A DNA stretch of 64,000 nucleotides from Sesamum alatum. Taxonomy: Eukaryota; Streptophyta; Magnoliopsida; Lamiales; Pedaliaceae. The DNA is taken from contig JACGWO010000011.1 of NCBI GenBank assembly GCA_034509735.1, positions 12,371,866 to 12,435,865 of the forward strand. Direction: 5' to 3'. Positions 1 through 11,237 of the stretch are shown here, in pieces (the first letter of the stretch is position 1; each line of letters starts with the position of its first letter). Both the position numbers and the translations under genes were made by a program. Below the pieces are notes generated by a model. The model was not told where the DNA came from. It made no database searches and saw only the letters and a list, made by a program, of their open reading frames with translations.

Positions 1-370
1 ATTACAAATATCCCATCATTATTAAAAAATAACCAATATCCCCCTGATTTTAACGGCCCTCTTATAATTACTCCAATTCATTAACCTCTCTTTGATTTTC
101 ATCCATTTTTTGGGGGTATATTGATAAAAAATGCTCCCGTGAACTATCAATTATAATTTTATGAAATGTGTTTTTTTTTAATGGATTTTTCAATTTTTTT
201 TTTACAATTTTTCCATCCACCTCGCCCAATATCTTTACAATTTTTAATTCTTATTTTTTTTAAAAAAAATACAACAATAGCAAAATTGACAATTCATGCC
301 ACAATCCAAAAATTACAAAATTTCATTAACCATCATTGAGTTCTATAATTTTTCAAACAATGGGGGATAT
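1..370. repeat. Partial AT-rich foldback element at the window edge
   Basis: The left edge (caaatatccc, from about position 4) is roughly complementary to the segment at 361-374 (gggggatatttata). The stretch between is AT-rich with homopolymer runs and no ORF. This looks like a small foldback or MITE-type element whose left end lies at or before the window start. No target duplication can be checked. Confidence 0.35.
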
Positions 371-379
371 TTATAATTA

Positions 380-839
380 GGGTTAATTACACCAAGAAAT
401 TTTTAAAATTACACTTACACCATCCGAAAATCCACTGTTTCACCTGACCTCCTTTTGTTAGAATTTGAACGAAAAATATTGAAGTTAGCAAAAATATTTA
501 CATAAACTTTTAATTTTACTCCTCATTTAACATTTTCATGTAATAATTTTGTACTTATAAGGAAAAAAAATATAATAATGTTAACCTAATTCCATATATA
601 TATGCATTACATTTATCCCTTTATAAGTACAAAAATATACATGAGAATTTTAAATGATGGGCAAAATTGAATATTTATGTATTTCTTTTGCTGATGTAAA
701 TAATTTTCGTCCAAACTCTAATGGAAGGGGATCATATGTAAACGACGAATTTTTGGGAGGAGTGTAAATGTAATTTCAAATTTTTTTTGGGGAAAAATAT
801 AATTTCGTATTTTTTTAGGGGATTTAAGTGTAATTAACC
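380..839. mobile_element. Mutator-type MITE with 9-bp target duplication
   Basis: The element begins GGGTTAATTACAC and ends with the near inverse GTGTAATTAACC. It is flanked by the identical 9-mer TTATAATTA at 371-379 and 840-848. A 9-bp target duplication is the signature of Mutator-superfamily transposition. The arms remain partly complementary for about 150 bp inward. There is no transposase ORF, so it is non-autonomous. It lies about 260 bp upstream of the putative TATA box of the myosin-binding gene. Confidence 0.7.
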
Positions 840-1100
840 TTATAATTATATTAAATTTAAGAGGAGCTCGCTGTAATCTACCGAAGAAAAGAAAAAATAC
901 AATGCGGTAATTAGCTTAGAAAAGCCTAACCTCGTCCAAGAAAAAAACCAGCGGCTCTAATCACATGTATACTGAAGGGAAAAACAGATAAAGATTAAAG
1001 AAAACTGGTTTGGATTAGAATAGATAGGTGAATGCTGATTTTGGCAGGATGGAGTTTAGGGTTCTAAAAATTTTATAAATTCTTACCATATTTCGATTTT

Positions 1101-1108
1101 TATAAAAG
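1101..1108 (+). promoter_or_regulatory. Putative TATA box of the myosin-binding protein gene
   Basis: TATAAAAG lies about 470 bp before the 5'UTR splice donor at 1573 in an otherwise AT-rich upstream region. It would place transcription start near 1130-1140. It is a match to the plant TATA consensus only; nothing else in the sequence proves use. Confidence 0.3.
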
Positions 1109-2048
1109 GCAAATTCCTCATGCCAAAATCTGCTGCATGGCTCTGTAAATTCTCCTGTAATAAAAATCAATTGAGTCCACTTCCACTTTCTTGTTTTAGA
1201 AGACAAGATAAGAAGCTCATCATTTGATCATTTCTCTTCCGATTTCCATTTCAAGTTTTTCAATTGTGGGATTCTTCTTTTTCAACATTTTGCTTTGATC
1301 ATTCAACCTTTGGCTTTTGCAATATTCATATATTCTTCTTTCTTACAGGATACATTTCTTGATTTGTGGGTTTTTGTGTATGTTCGGAGATTTTGGGGTT
1401 GAATTTGCGTGCCCTTTTCTTTGTGTTGTTTGGTTTTGAGGAAATCTTGTGTTTCTTGGAGAGAGGATTTGGGTTGGTTTGATTCTTGTTCACGCGGGAG
1501 AAGTTCTTTCAAGTGTTTGTTTAAAGGTCTAGCTGGTGTGGAAAGGTTCAGATCTTTTCTGCAGAGAATTAGGTATGGATTTATTTGTTTTTATATCTAT
1601 ATTCTGGGTAAATTTTCTGTATGTTAAACATTCAGAATTGTTATGCTTGCATGATCAACATTATTGAGTTTCTTGAATAGATCTGATTTGATCAGAATTC
1701 TGCTGTGTGATGAATCTCCTTTATCCTTTTCTTTCCTTTGGATTGGATATGAGATTGCCTACTAAAAGCATTTGTATGATCATACATGTGTTTGTGAAGA
1801 TTGAATTATGTAACAGTCATTGAGATTGTTTGAGGTTTCAATTCTTTTTTATTTGCTGGCACAAATTGAAACCATCCTCATTATTTCAACAGAAGAAAAG
1901 GAATTTCAGAATATTGTAGTGAATTTCTCCGAATACGATGAATCTTTGATGGTTGGTATTGCACCATTTAATATTAATTTGTTGATGTGTCTTTTCCTTT
2001 CGATCACCAGATACAGGTAGTCGTGTTTATGCCGGAGTCCAGTATGTG

Positions 2049-3625
2049 ATGGCTGAAAATAGCATGGTAATGTCCCAGGCTGAAATTTCGGCTCTAAAGG
2101 AGACACTTTGTGATCAGCAAAAGCTTCTCCAGAAACTTTACAATGAGTTGGATGCAGAACGAGAAGCCTCCGCCTCTGCAGCTAGTGAAGCTTTATCTGT
2201 GATATTACGTCTACAAGGAGAGAAGGCTGCTGTGCAAATGGAAGCCGAGCAGTATAAGAGATTGGCGGAGGAGAAAATCTGCCATGCCGAGGAATCTTTT
2301 GCAATAATCGAAGATATTATCTATCAGAAAGAGATGGAGGTGGCTGCTTTAGATTATCAAGTCCAATCCTACAGGTATAAATTGATAAGCATGGGTTGCG
2401 TCGATCCGGGAGTTGGCGACTTAAAATATCCTGAAAACCTTTTGCAAAGAAACGAAACTATAGGGGGAGATGCAAGTCTTCAAAACTTTGGGAGGAGGAA
2501 TTCAGCACCTCTTACGCTGAAATATAAGAAGTTTATTGAAAGAGAGAACTCTACTAGCCAGGAAATGGATTTGACTTCTAAGGCAGTCGATGAGCTGGCA
2601 GGCGAAGAAATAAATGATTTTGCCTCGGGTTCAGAGAAGAAGGCTGATAGTTCTATTCATGGAGGAATGATTTCTTTTGGGGAGCAGATAAAGAAATTAG
2701 AGATGCGGGTAAAAGAGATAGCAGGAGCTAACTACACAAGCTCCAGGAACGAGACGCGTTCTCCTTCATGCCTTTCTTCTCGGCCAAGTGCAGGAAATTT
2801 GTCTTCACTGGCTTACTCTGCTAACCTCCCGCAAGAAACACGGTCTCCCTCTCCACAGCTTGACCTGAATAAAGTAGCCATTGTGAATGAAATTGACCAG
2901 ACTAAGCATGCAGCTAATTCACTGAAAAAAGGTGTAGCTGTTGATAATCCTTGTTCTCCGAACGTCCATGATGTTTTTGAAGTTCCAGTTCCAGAAGCTG
3001 AGTGCTCTGAACCTTATGAATCATCGAGTAAAGACAAGAAAAAGACAGCTTGTAAAGAGAGTGAGTTTCCTGAAAGCAAAGATCTTGTTCACCCAGAAGC
3101 AGTTAAGCCGTATGCTAAAGACGAACCAGACTGGCTGAAGAAACTGTTGCAATCCACTAATCATGAGAAGCATTTGTGTAGACCAAGTGATATTGCTGCT
3201 CTCGATCGTGCTGTTGTCCAACCTACCACGAGTGTTGCTGAATCGCAGCCGAGTTTGAATCAAGTTAACAGGACTTCAGGGATAAGTGAAGTTGAAAGGA
3301 TAGCAGACCCCGCAAACAGAGAGGAAGAACTGAAATTGTTGAAAGAGATCAAAGAGAAGCTAGATTTACTGCAGGATGAGATCAGGAGTCAGAGAGCGGA
3401 TAAATTCTCCGTGAGTGAGAAAGAGAAACCATCATCCCTATGTCATCTCCCAGAGGTACTTATCATAACCCTTACTCAGAGTCATTCTTCGGCAAATAAA
3501 CTCAATATTGCATTGAGAAAATTTCCCATTTTCACCCCCAAGTTTCATTAATCGCAAGACGTTATGAATTGTCATAATCCCAATTTTTGCCTTCAATGCA
3601 GGCCATGCTTTCCTTTTGGCTTTGA
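2049..3625 (+). CDS. GTD-binding (DUF593) family protein, myosin-binding protein 7-like
   Basis: Two coding exons, 2049-3455 and 3602-3625, encode about 476 residues. Residues 10-107 form the GTD-binding domain (DUF593/zein-binding): a coiled coil starting QAEISALKETLCDQQ and closing with YQKEMEVAALDYQVQSYRYK. In this family it binds the myosin XI globular tail, linking myosin to transport vesicles. The middle is acidic and Ser-rich; a second short coiled coil lies near residues 424-448. No transmembrane segment is visible, unlike longer family members. The ATG at 2049 is chosen because only a GTG precedes it in frame. The donor follows codon GAG at 3455 (phase 0); the acceptor TGCAG at 3597-3601 leads to a seven-codon exon ending TGA. 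A 5'UTR intron probably runs from 1573 to about 2010. No internal stop is seen. Domain assignment is firm; the last exon is inferred from splice signals, and the exact paralogue is unknown. Confidence 0.87.
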
Positions 3626-4162
3626 TCGAGAAGAAAAATTCAAAGAAAGAAATTTGACGGTAAAAAACAGTTACTCAGGTTGTCTGCATGTTACAGAAAT
3701 CATGCGCTTTCCAGTACACGTCGTATATATTCCACCTCACCACACTTGATTTGTTCAAAAGAAATTTCTGCATTTTATAGTGACTGTCATGACGGAGTTG
3801 ACTGTGATTTGTTTTGCCATGCCGAGGAGTATATCTTCAGCTATACACTGTTCCTTTGTATAGATTGAATAGCTTCAACCGGAGTATGTCTTCATCCGGT
3901 CACATTTCTCAACCTTTCTTCACTTGGAAAGAAGAAAGATTTTAACACTTTCTAATGTACACTATTACCTCATATGAAAAATATCTGTTAATCAAGATTC
4001 GTCTACTTGTCAGACAAGATGTTCAGTTATAATATGGTTTATTATTTTTACTCTGTTCAATCTTGTTGCTGATTCAGAACACCATTGTTCTATTTTGTTC
4101 ATTCCTTGTGTGAGTTCTAAGATAGTTGCTTCAGCTTCGGCTTACAGTTGATTCAGAGCACC
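3626..4162 (+). other. 3'UTR and downstream flank of the myosin-binding gene
   Basis: AT-rich sequence without a recognisable coding region. The first several hundred bases are probably 3'UTR, but I see no clear polyadenylation signal that fixes the end. Short ORFs at 3564-3868 overlap the last exon or UTR and look non-coding. Confidence 0.4.
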
Positions 4163-4385
4163 GCTTATTGGCTTTTCAATACCTGATTGCATAAAAAAAG
4201 CATCTTGATGCAGAAATAAAAATGTGATCTCTTGATTATTTTACTTCTTTTATGACTAAATCATGCATCCGTAAATGCTGTAATTTTATTCTGGCTTAAG
4301 GTAGCAAGTAGTTGAAATAATTTGAATGTCTCTATGATGTATAGACTACATATCAAATAGATATTGCATGGAGTGAGTAAAAAAG
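4163..4385 (+). repeat. Duplicated flank, copy 1 (pair with 7928-8160)
   Basis: This segment, including catcttgatg and aaatcatgcatccgta, is closely repeated at 7928-8160 in the same orientation. Both copies run directly into related copia remnants. It is either part of the retroelement family upstream of the reverse transcriptase or flank carried in a segmental duplication. No coding content is recognised. Confidence 0.7.
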
Positions 4386-4399
4386 TTTAGGATTTTGTG

Positions 4400-4941
4400 T
4401 AATCAAATAGATACCGAAAAAGGTACAATGGATTTGTGTTTGCACTTTAAAAAAAAATTCATGCAATATTAAAAGGTTTTGTGATGCAAATTAGGTGACT
4501 GATAATGATAAAATAAGTTAAACTAGTGATTATGTTTTTTATTTGGGTGGGGGGAGCTATTTCTTGGAAATATGCAAAACAGACTTGTATTGCTCATTCT
4601 ACCATGAATCAGAATTCATAGCTCTTGAATTAGCAGGTCAAGAAGCTGAGTGGTTGAGAAACTTGTTGGGAGATGTGCCCTTATGGGGGTCATACGTACC
4701 AGTCTCCCTGCACCGTGATTCTCAAGTTGCCATTGAGATTGCCAAGAATTATGCGTATAATAACAAAGGAAGATATATTTGCATTAGATTTGGTGCGATG
4801 AAAGAGCTCTTGAAGAATGGGGTAATCTCCCTGAATTGTGTGAGATCCAAGAGGAACTTGGCGGATCCTCTCACAAAAGGGCGAACTAGGAGAGTTATCC
4901 TTGAAATTTCAAGAGCAATGGAGCTGAAATCCTTGGAGTGA
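4400..4941 (+). pseudogene. Ty1/copia RNase H remnant (5'-truncated element, copy 1)
   Basis: The translated frame from 4543 carries the copia RNase H/C-terminal pattern: SEFIALELAGQEAEWLRNLL, then HRDSQVAIEIA, and the closing NLADPLTKG. Just upstream, GTMDLCLHF-like residues mark the preceding RT/RNase H linker. Gag, protease, integrase and nearly all of RT are missing, so this is a 5'-truncated relic. It is followed by about 500 bp of non-coding 3' sequence, a purine-rich tract (gtgggggaa) and the LTR at 5457. The corresponding segment of copy 2 lies at 9640-10162. Confidence 0.8.
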
Positions 4942-5456
4942 TGGAATATGATAATAACCATATGAGAATGGTTGAAAGTACTAAACTCTTAGTGCTCGAA
5001 TCCATATCCCTATATATTGGGTGGTCCTAAGAAGAACTTGATGGATGATTTTCACAAATTATGGATTAGGAAGATAGTTTCATAGCGTAGATGTTGAGGG
5101 TCTATAGTAATAGAGACTTAATGAAACTATCTAAATGAGTGTGAAGGTAGGTCGCCTTCTATGAAAGAAAATGAGTTGTTTCTAGAGCACTCATCAGAGC
5201 TCAAGGTTCTAGCGTGTGGTCATAAACAGTGCTCATAGTTTATATTATGGAATAGCAGACTTCAAGAAAATAATACGTGTTGTGGGGGTCTTAGCTTGAG
5301 CTATCAAAAGTTCAAGATTTATTTCACTTTCGCTAGTTGGGTTGTTGCCTCACCTCACTACGCATCACTTCAATCAAAAGACATTAATGCTTAAGTATAT
5401 TCCTTCCTTCACTCAAAAAATATTATTCTTTTACTAGTTAGTCATTTGTGGGGGAA
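4942..5456 (+). other. Copia 3' non-coding region before the LTR (copy 1)
   Basis: Non-coding sequence between the pol stop and the LTR, ending in the purine-rich gtgggggaa that serves as polypurine tract in copia elements. It aligns by eye with 10163-10677 of copy 2. Confidence 0.6.
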
Positions 5457-6081
5457 TGTAGGGAATGAGTACTAGAGTCCCTTTTGTCTTGTCCCATATT
5501 GCCTTTAAAAAGAACTTTCCACTTGCTTATATTGAACCACTTGATAACTTTGGATTTGTAAAGTGTAGGTAGGCGGGTTTTGGTAAAAACTCCACATGTG
5601 CGTGTCCGCTCGTCCCGGACGGAGTGAGCAAGGTTGGGCCATTGGGATTTTATAATTTTTATATAGAAACACCTTAAAATCCTACACTTATTCGGCTTTG
5701 ATCTTATTTGACCAAATTTATTCCTTGAGATTGCTCTATCCAGTTTTTCCAAACCAAACTCTATCTCACGCTTTTATTTGATTTGATTTAGCCAGATTGT
5801 GTGATTGGTTGAGAAATGAGCTTTTCACTATAAATAGACCTGCATTCTTCATATTGAACACACTTGAGTATTCTCATGTCCCTTTCTGTTTCTTTCTATG
5901 TTCTTAATGTAATTCTAGTCTGTTATTCCAATTATCTGTCATGAGTGCACGTGTTAGAGAGTAGTTGTATTGATCTCAGGGAGCAAACGGTTATTATGAT
6001 TGCACCACACTTGTACCGAAATTACTCTTTCAGGATAATGATTTTTTCCACGACAGAGCTTTATAGATAATATTCCTAACA
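5457..6081 (+). repeat. Copia 3' LTR, copy 1
   Basis: About 625 bp starting TGTAGGGAATG directly after the purine tract and ending CCTAACA, as expected for TG...CA termini. Much of it matches the LTR at 10678-11237. It contains a TATAAATAG element near 5830. No matching 5' LTR is present in the window. Confidence 0.7.
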
Positions 6082-6205
6082 ATCTGAAAGGGAAAATCTA
6101 CTCATTTTGTAATGGTTGTCTCTACCTCTAAAGTCCTTCCTACAACACACACACACACTCACTTTCTCTCTTTGGAGAGCTAAAGAGATTCACATTGTAA
6201 ATGCA

Positions 6206-7530
6206 ATGGCGGCCACACCAGTGTTAAAACTAGCTCTCAACGCAACCACAGCCTTTAATCATAAAGGTGTGGAGGATGTTAATATGATGTCGTTTAAGCG
6301 ACTATTTTCTGCGGCGTCTAACGTTTCTGGTGAGAGCCTCAAGTCATCTTGGCAATTGCTAGTGCGGCGATGTTCAGGGGCGAAGCCAGACACTTGGCTT
6401 AGCCCTGTCAAAATTTAACATTCGTTGCAACTCCATCCAAAAAATTAAATTACTATAATTCATCATAGTTAAATACATATCATTATATAAGTACAACTAA
6501 TTCTTATCACTATTACTCTGACAACAAGTGGCACGTTGAAATCTACGACTCTCTCTCTTTTTTTTTTTTGTGTGTGTGTGTGTAATAGTACTTTTAGATG
6601 AATTAGAAATATGTGTTTTTGATTCCACATTCGGTGTTGCTTCTACAGGCGTTGTAGCAAAAGACCCTACTAAGTTTCGCGGCCTCTTAAGAACAAATTT
6701 ATCCATTCCCTGAAAAATTAAAACCTATATTTATATAAATTATAATCATAAATTCTATAACCAATTTTTATATCTAATCTTGTTTATTTATTGTGAGAGA
6801 TTTGGATAAAATAATATAAAATAAACATAAAAGTAAAAGCAATAGAAATTTCGGGAAGAATTATAACCTGGTGTTGAGAAATCATAATTTGAACCAAACT
6901 CTTTTGTGTAGGAGAAGTTGTGGATTTTATTTTTCTTGCACAACAGCTAACCTTGACTCTCTCTGTGCCCTTGAAGAAGAACACAATAACTTTTAAAATT
7001 TGGCGTGAATTTTTTCTTTAGTGAGCCGTGGATGTAAAGTAGTTGTCGGATTTTTTTTCTTTTAAAATTTTAGCCCCAACAATTTGACTTGTGCAAGAAG
7101 ATACCGATTTTTTATTCAATTTCTAAAGGTTGTATAGTTAATAGCAACCATCAAATTTGTAAATGGGTTAACAAAAAATTCATCCACAAAAATTGGTTAA
7201 CGACAACCGTCAATTTACTACGTATAATTAATGGTTCTTACCCTAAGTTGAAAGCCTTAAAAATGGGCCTTAAAATTAAAAATAGAACCCTTAAAGTGGG
7301 CTTTTAGAGTTTACAAGGCTAACTCTAAAAGCCCACTTCAAAATACTGTACATAAAAAAAAAAATTAAAGACAATTCAATGGGCTGGCTTTGGGCCAAGC
7401 CCTGTCGGCCGCATGGGCTCGACAGGGCTTGGGTCGCCCCTGACGATGTTGTTCTAGAGGGGAATTGGAGAGTCGCGATCCGGTGATAGTATCTCCGAAG
7501 GCGATCTTAGAATTCACAAACTTGCCTTGA
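6206..7530 (+). pseudogene. Unknown small ORF split by a hAT insertion
   Basis: An ATG in good context (GCAATGGCGG) opens a frame of about 55 codons that enters the hAT element at 6375. With the hAT element and one target-site copy set aside (6206-6374 followed by 7451-7530), the frame stays open and stops at TGA 7528-7530, giving about 82 residues. The first half begins MAATPVLKLA and includes SFKRLFSAASN; the second half ends EFTNLP. I do not recognise the protein. The N-terminus, with Ala, Lys and Arg and few acids, could suit an organelle-targeted protein, but that is speculation. It sits 124 bp after the copia LTR, which could influence transcription. It may be a captured gene piece instead of a host gene. 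Confidence 0.4.
6375..7442. mobile_element. Non-autonomous hAT element
   Basis: The ends are CAGGGGCGA and TCGCCCCTG, a hAT-type terminal inverted repeat. The flanks are gcgatgtt (6367-6374) and acgatgtt (7443-7450), an 8-bp target duplication with one mismatch. The inside is AT-rich, has a short (TG)n run near 6565 and no transposase. A perfect 18-bp stem with a 9-nt loop lies at 7294-7338 near the right end. Confidence 0.72.
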
Positions 7531-7927
7531 TCCTAACTCCAACAAAATACTTTTATTCTTCCTATTATGTTCTTCTCAATTATGTTGATCTTAAAAAGAA
7601 ATGCTTGCGGTTATATGTTTTTGAAGAATAGTACGTTCTTCTGTCTATGTGCAGTGTGAGCTTGTATACGCGGACATAAATTTGTTCAATCTGTTTTCAT
7701 GTGTGGAATTGGTACACTTTTGGCTATATGTTATCTTTTGTACGTGAATTGATGTGTAATTTGCTCCAACTCTTTTTGGAAATCTAAGCAGACAGTTTTC
7801 ATGTGTCTGTACAACCTTTGCTTTAATTAGAATAAAACTTTGTCGTAGATCCACTACATTTAGGATACATCATGTTTAAATACAAAAAAATTTGTTGTAG
7901 TCTATTCTTTTATTTAGAGAAAAACTG
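7531..7927. other. AT-rich intergenic stretch
   Basis: No ORF, repeat end or motif recognised between the split ORF and the second copy of the duplicated flank. Confidence 0.4.
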
Positions 7928-8160
7928 CTTATTTGCTTCTCAATGCCTCATTGCATTTAAAAAAAAAAAAAAAAAGCATCTTGATGTAGAAATAAAAATG
8001 TTATCTCTTGATTATTGTACTTCTTTTATAACTAAATCATGCATCCGTAGATGCTGTCACTTTATTCTGGCTTATGGTAGTAAGTAGTTGAAATAATTTG
8101 AATGTCTCTATGATGTATAGATTACAGATCAAATAGATATTGCATGGAGTGAATAAAAAA
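7928..8160 (+). repeat. Duplicated flank, copy 2 (pair with 4163-4385)
   Basis: Closely similar to 4163-4385 over its length, including tctctatgatgtatag and the caaatagatattgcatgg junction. An A-run of about 17 bases at 7959-7975 expands a shorter run in copy 1. It leads straight into the longer copia remnant. Confidence 0.7.
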
Positions 8161-8764
8161 GGTTTAGTAGTTTGTACTCGTTGGATTATTGAGGCAGTTC
8201 AGCAAAAAGGATTTTGCAAACAGATAACTGTCTGTCACAATCTCTTTTGTTTTTCAGTAAAGAGTTCATGCATTCCTTTATTCATTAAAAATTAAGTCAG
8301 ATAGGGCTATATATAAATTTAAGGTGAGATTAGTGGTTGTAGGATATACTCAAAAGAAAATATAGACTACTTTGATGACACGTTAATCTCTGATTCCAAC
8401 TTAGAGGTAATTCATGAAACTAAAATATTATTGTCTTCACAGTTTGACATGAAAGAACTAGAATAAGCTGATATCGCATGGAGTGAAATAAAAAGGTTTA
8501 GTAGTTTGTACTCGTTAGATTATTGAGGCAATTTAGCGAAAAGGGTTGTGCAAACAGAGTCCATGCATTCCTTTATTCATTAAAAATTAAGTCAGATAGG
8601 TCTATAGATAAATTTAAGGTGAGATTAGTGGTTGTAGGATATACTCAAAAGAAAGTATAGACTACTTTGATGACATACTAAACTCTAATACTAACTTAAA
8701 GGTAATTAATGAAACTAAAATATTATTGTCTTCACAGTTTGACACGAAAGATCTAGTATAAGCT
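8136..8764 (+). repeat. Direct tandem duplication inside copia RT (two units)
   Basis: Unit 1 (8136-8469) and unit 2 (8470-8764) both start gatat.gcatggagtga and both hold the same RT piece (YKFKVRLVVVGYTQK-like, then LLSSQFD). Unit 2 lacks about 40 bp around 8225-8265. The duplication happened inside the remnant, since copy 1 at 4 kb has only a short part of one unit. Confidence 0.75.
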
Positions 8765-10162
8765 GATGTAATCCTAGGTGTTAAAATTAGGAACAACAAA
8801 AGGGGAATTTTTCCTGTGTCAATCACACTATATGTTTTAAGAGGAATAATTAGGGGTGGCAATCCAACCCGGACCCGGCAAAATCCACACCTAATGGGGC
8901 GGGTCTTGGTCCAAAAATTGTAGACGGGGCGGGTCCCAGGTCCTTAAGGACCCGCCCCGTTTAAATATATATATTTCTCTTTTATTTTATTATGGTAGAA
9001 TAAACACTAACAAAATATTGTATCATTTAATTTATTTATTATTAGGTACATGTTCAATAGTTGATGAATTGAAAAATTATTCCACAATAATTAACGATGA
9101 GAAAGACGATGAAGTTGTTACTAATGTATAATCAATAATTTAATATGAATTGTTTGAGTTGTTCTATTATGAACAAGTTTTATTTGTACTTGAAATTCTT
9201 TTTCGACTTGAATTTGAGTTAGATCATGAATAATTAATTTTATTTGTAATTGATAGATTAAATTTAATTTTTTTAATTTATAGAATAAATAAAAAATAAA
9301 AAAATTTAAAAAAAAACCGGGTCTATCGGGTTAGACCCGCCCCGACGGGTTTTGTACCGGGGCGGGTCCCGAGTTTAAAAATAACCGGGGCGGGGTGGGT
9401 CCCGGGTCCTCCCCGGAGTTGGCGGGGCGGGTCTCGGGTCCACCCAAACCCACCCCATACCCGCCCCATTTCCACCCCTAGGAATAATGGTGATAGTGTG
9501 TCACAAGCTGAATATGCAAAAATCATAAAGAGCGCTATGTTTCTCATGAACTACAGGAACCTGACATTACGTATGTCGTGAGTAGACTAAGTCGTTATAG
9601 TCATAATTTCAATAATGATTATTGGAGCACTTCAAAGATACCTGAAAGGCATAATGGATTTGTGTTTGCACTTTAAAACATTCCATGCAATATTAAAAGG
9701 GTATTGTTATGCAAACTGGTTAACTAATAATTACGAAGTAAGTTCAACTAGTGGTTATGTTTTTACTTTGGATAGGAAAGCTATTTCTTGAAAATATGCA
9801 AAAAATTTGTATTGCTCATTCTACCATGTCATATGAATTTATAGCTCTTGAATTAGCAGGTCAAGAAGCCGAGTAGTTGAGAAATTTGTTGGGAGATGTG
9901 CCTTTATGAGAGTCATCCATACGTTCTCGCGGCATTGTGATTCTCAAGCTGCCAATGAGATTGCTAGAATTATACGTATAATAGCAAAGGAAGACATATT
10001 CGCATCAGACATCGTGGGATGAAAGAGCTCTTGAAGAATGGGATAATTTCATTGGATTATGTGAGGTCCAAAAGGAACTTGGCGGATCTTCTCACTAAAG
10101 GACTAATCAAGAGAATTATCCTTAAGACTTCAAGAGCAATGGAGTTCAAATCCTTGGACTGA
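8165..10162 (+). pseudogene. Ty1/copia RT-RNase H remnant (copy 2), interrupted by hAT
   Basis: Reverse transcriptase pieces are readable despite stops: KFKVRLVVVGYTQKK (finger region), FDDTLISDSNLEVI (a YVDD-region relative with Y lost) and ADVILGVKI. After the hAT element at 8851-9480, RNase H continues with EFIALELAGQEAE and a degenerate ADLLTKG-like end, closing near 10162. Gag, protease and integrase are absent. The unit duplication at 8136-8764 and many stop codons make it non-functional. It is the longer sister of the remnant at 4.4 kb. Confidence 0.75.
8851..9480. mobile_element. Non-autonomous hAT element with GC-rich ends
   Basis: Termini TAGGGGTGGCAA and TTTCCACCCCTA form inverted repeats, and the 8-mer GGAATAAT is present on both sides (8843-8850 and 9481-9488), which is diagnostic of hAT. 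The outer 100-150 bp on each side are GC-rich, made of gggcgggtc and gacccgcccc runs, around an AT-rich centre. There is no transposase. It is inserted inside the copia pol remnant. Confidence 0.88.
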
Positions 10163-10677
10163 TGAAATCTGACAGTAACCATATTAAAATGATCGAAAGC
10201 ACTAAACTTTTAGTGCTCAAATCCATATCCCTATATATTGGTGGTCCTAAAAAAGACTTGATGGATGCTCTTTACGAATTATGGATCATGATGATAGTTT
10301 CATAGCTCAGATGTTGAGCGGTCTATAGTAATAGAAACTTGATAAAACTATCTAGATAAGTGTGAAGGCAAGACGCCTTCTATGAAAGAAAACGAGTTCT
10401 TTCTAGAGCATTCATCAGAGCTCAAGGTTCTAGCGCATGACCATAGACAACGCTCATAGTACATATCGTGGAATAGCAAACTTCAAAAAAACAATACGTG
10501 TTGTGGGGGTTTCAACTTGAGCTATCGAAAGTGCAAGATTTATTTCACTTTCTTTAGCTGAGTTGTTGCCACATCTCACTACGCATCAATTCAATCGAAA
10601 GACATTAATGCTTAAGTATATATTCCTTCCTTCACTCAGAAAATATTATTCTTATTAGTTAGTCATTTATGGGGGAA
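10163..10677 (+). other. Copia 3' non-coding region before the LTR (copy 2)
   Basis: Counterpart of 4942-5456, ending in tatgggggaa before the LTR. No ORF. Confidence 0.55.
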
Positions 10678-11237
10678 TGTGGGGATGACTACTAGAATCC
10701 CTTTTGTCTTGTCCCATATTGCCTTTACGAAGAAGTTCCCACTAGTTTATATGAGCCACTTATATCTTGAATTTGAAAAGTGTAGGTAGGTGGGTTTAGT
10801 GGAGAAGCTAGGCGGCCATTGGAATTTTTATAGAGAAACACCTTAAAATCCTACACTTATCCAGCTCTGATCTTATTTGAACAAGCCAAACTCTATATCA
10901 TATTTTTATTTGATTTGATTTAGTCGGATTGTGTGATTGGTTGAGAAAATCCGGCTGAGAATCTCCTCTATAGCCGAGGGCTCTTCACTATAAACCGACT
11001 TTCCATTCTTCATATTGAACACACTTGAGTATTATCCTCTCCTCTTCTGTTTCTTCTACGTTCTAAGTGTAATTCTAGTATGCTATTCTAACTCTTTATC
11101 ACGAGTGCACATGTCAAAAAGTAACGTGTTAACCTTGGAGAGCGAATGGGTTTTACGATTACACTATGGACGTACCGAAATTTTTCAGAGCAGTAGTTTT
11201 TTTCAGAACATAGCTTTACAGATAATATTCCTAACCA
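10678..11237 (+). repeat. Copia 3' LTR, copy 2
   Basis: Starts TGTGGGGATGAC after the purine tract and ends near CCTAACCA. It aligns with the LTR at 5457-6081 but is about 65 bp shorter, with a deletion around the ggcggg/ttggccattgg part. No 5' partner is seen. Confidence 0.65.

Noticed and set aside
1303..1627. Short ORFs on both strands in the 5'UTR region
   Set aside because: They precede or span the 5'UTR splice donor at 1,573 and show no domain or codon bias.
9323..9547. ORF of 74 codons with Gly/Pro/Thr repeats
   Set aside because: It is the translation of the GC-rich terminal region of a hAT element.
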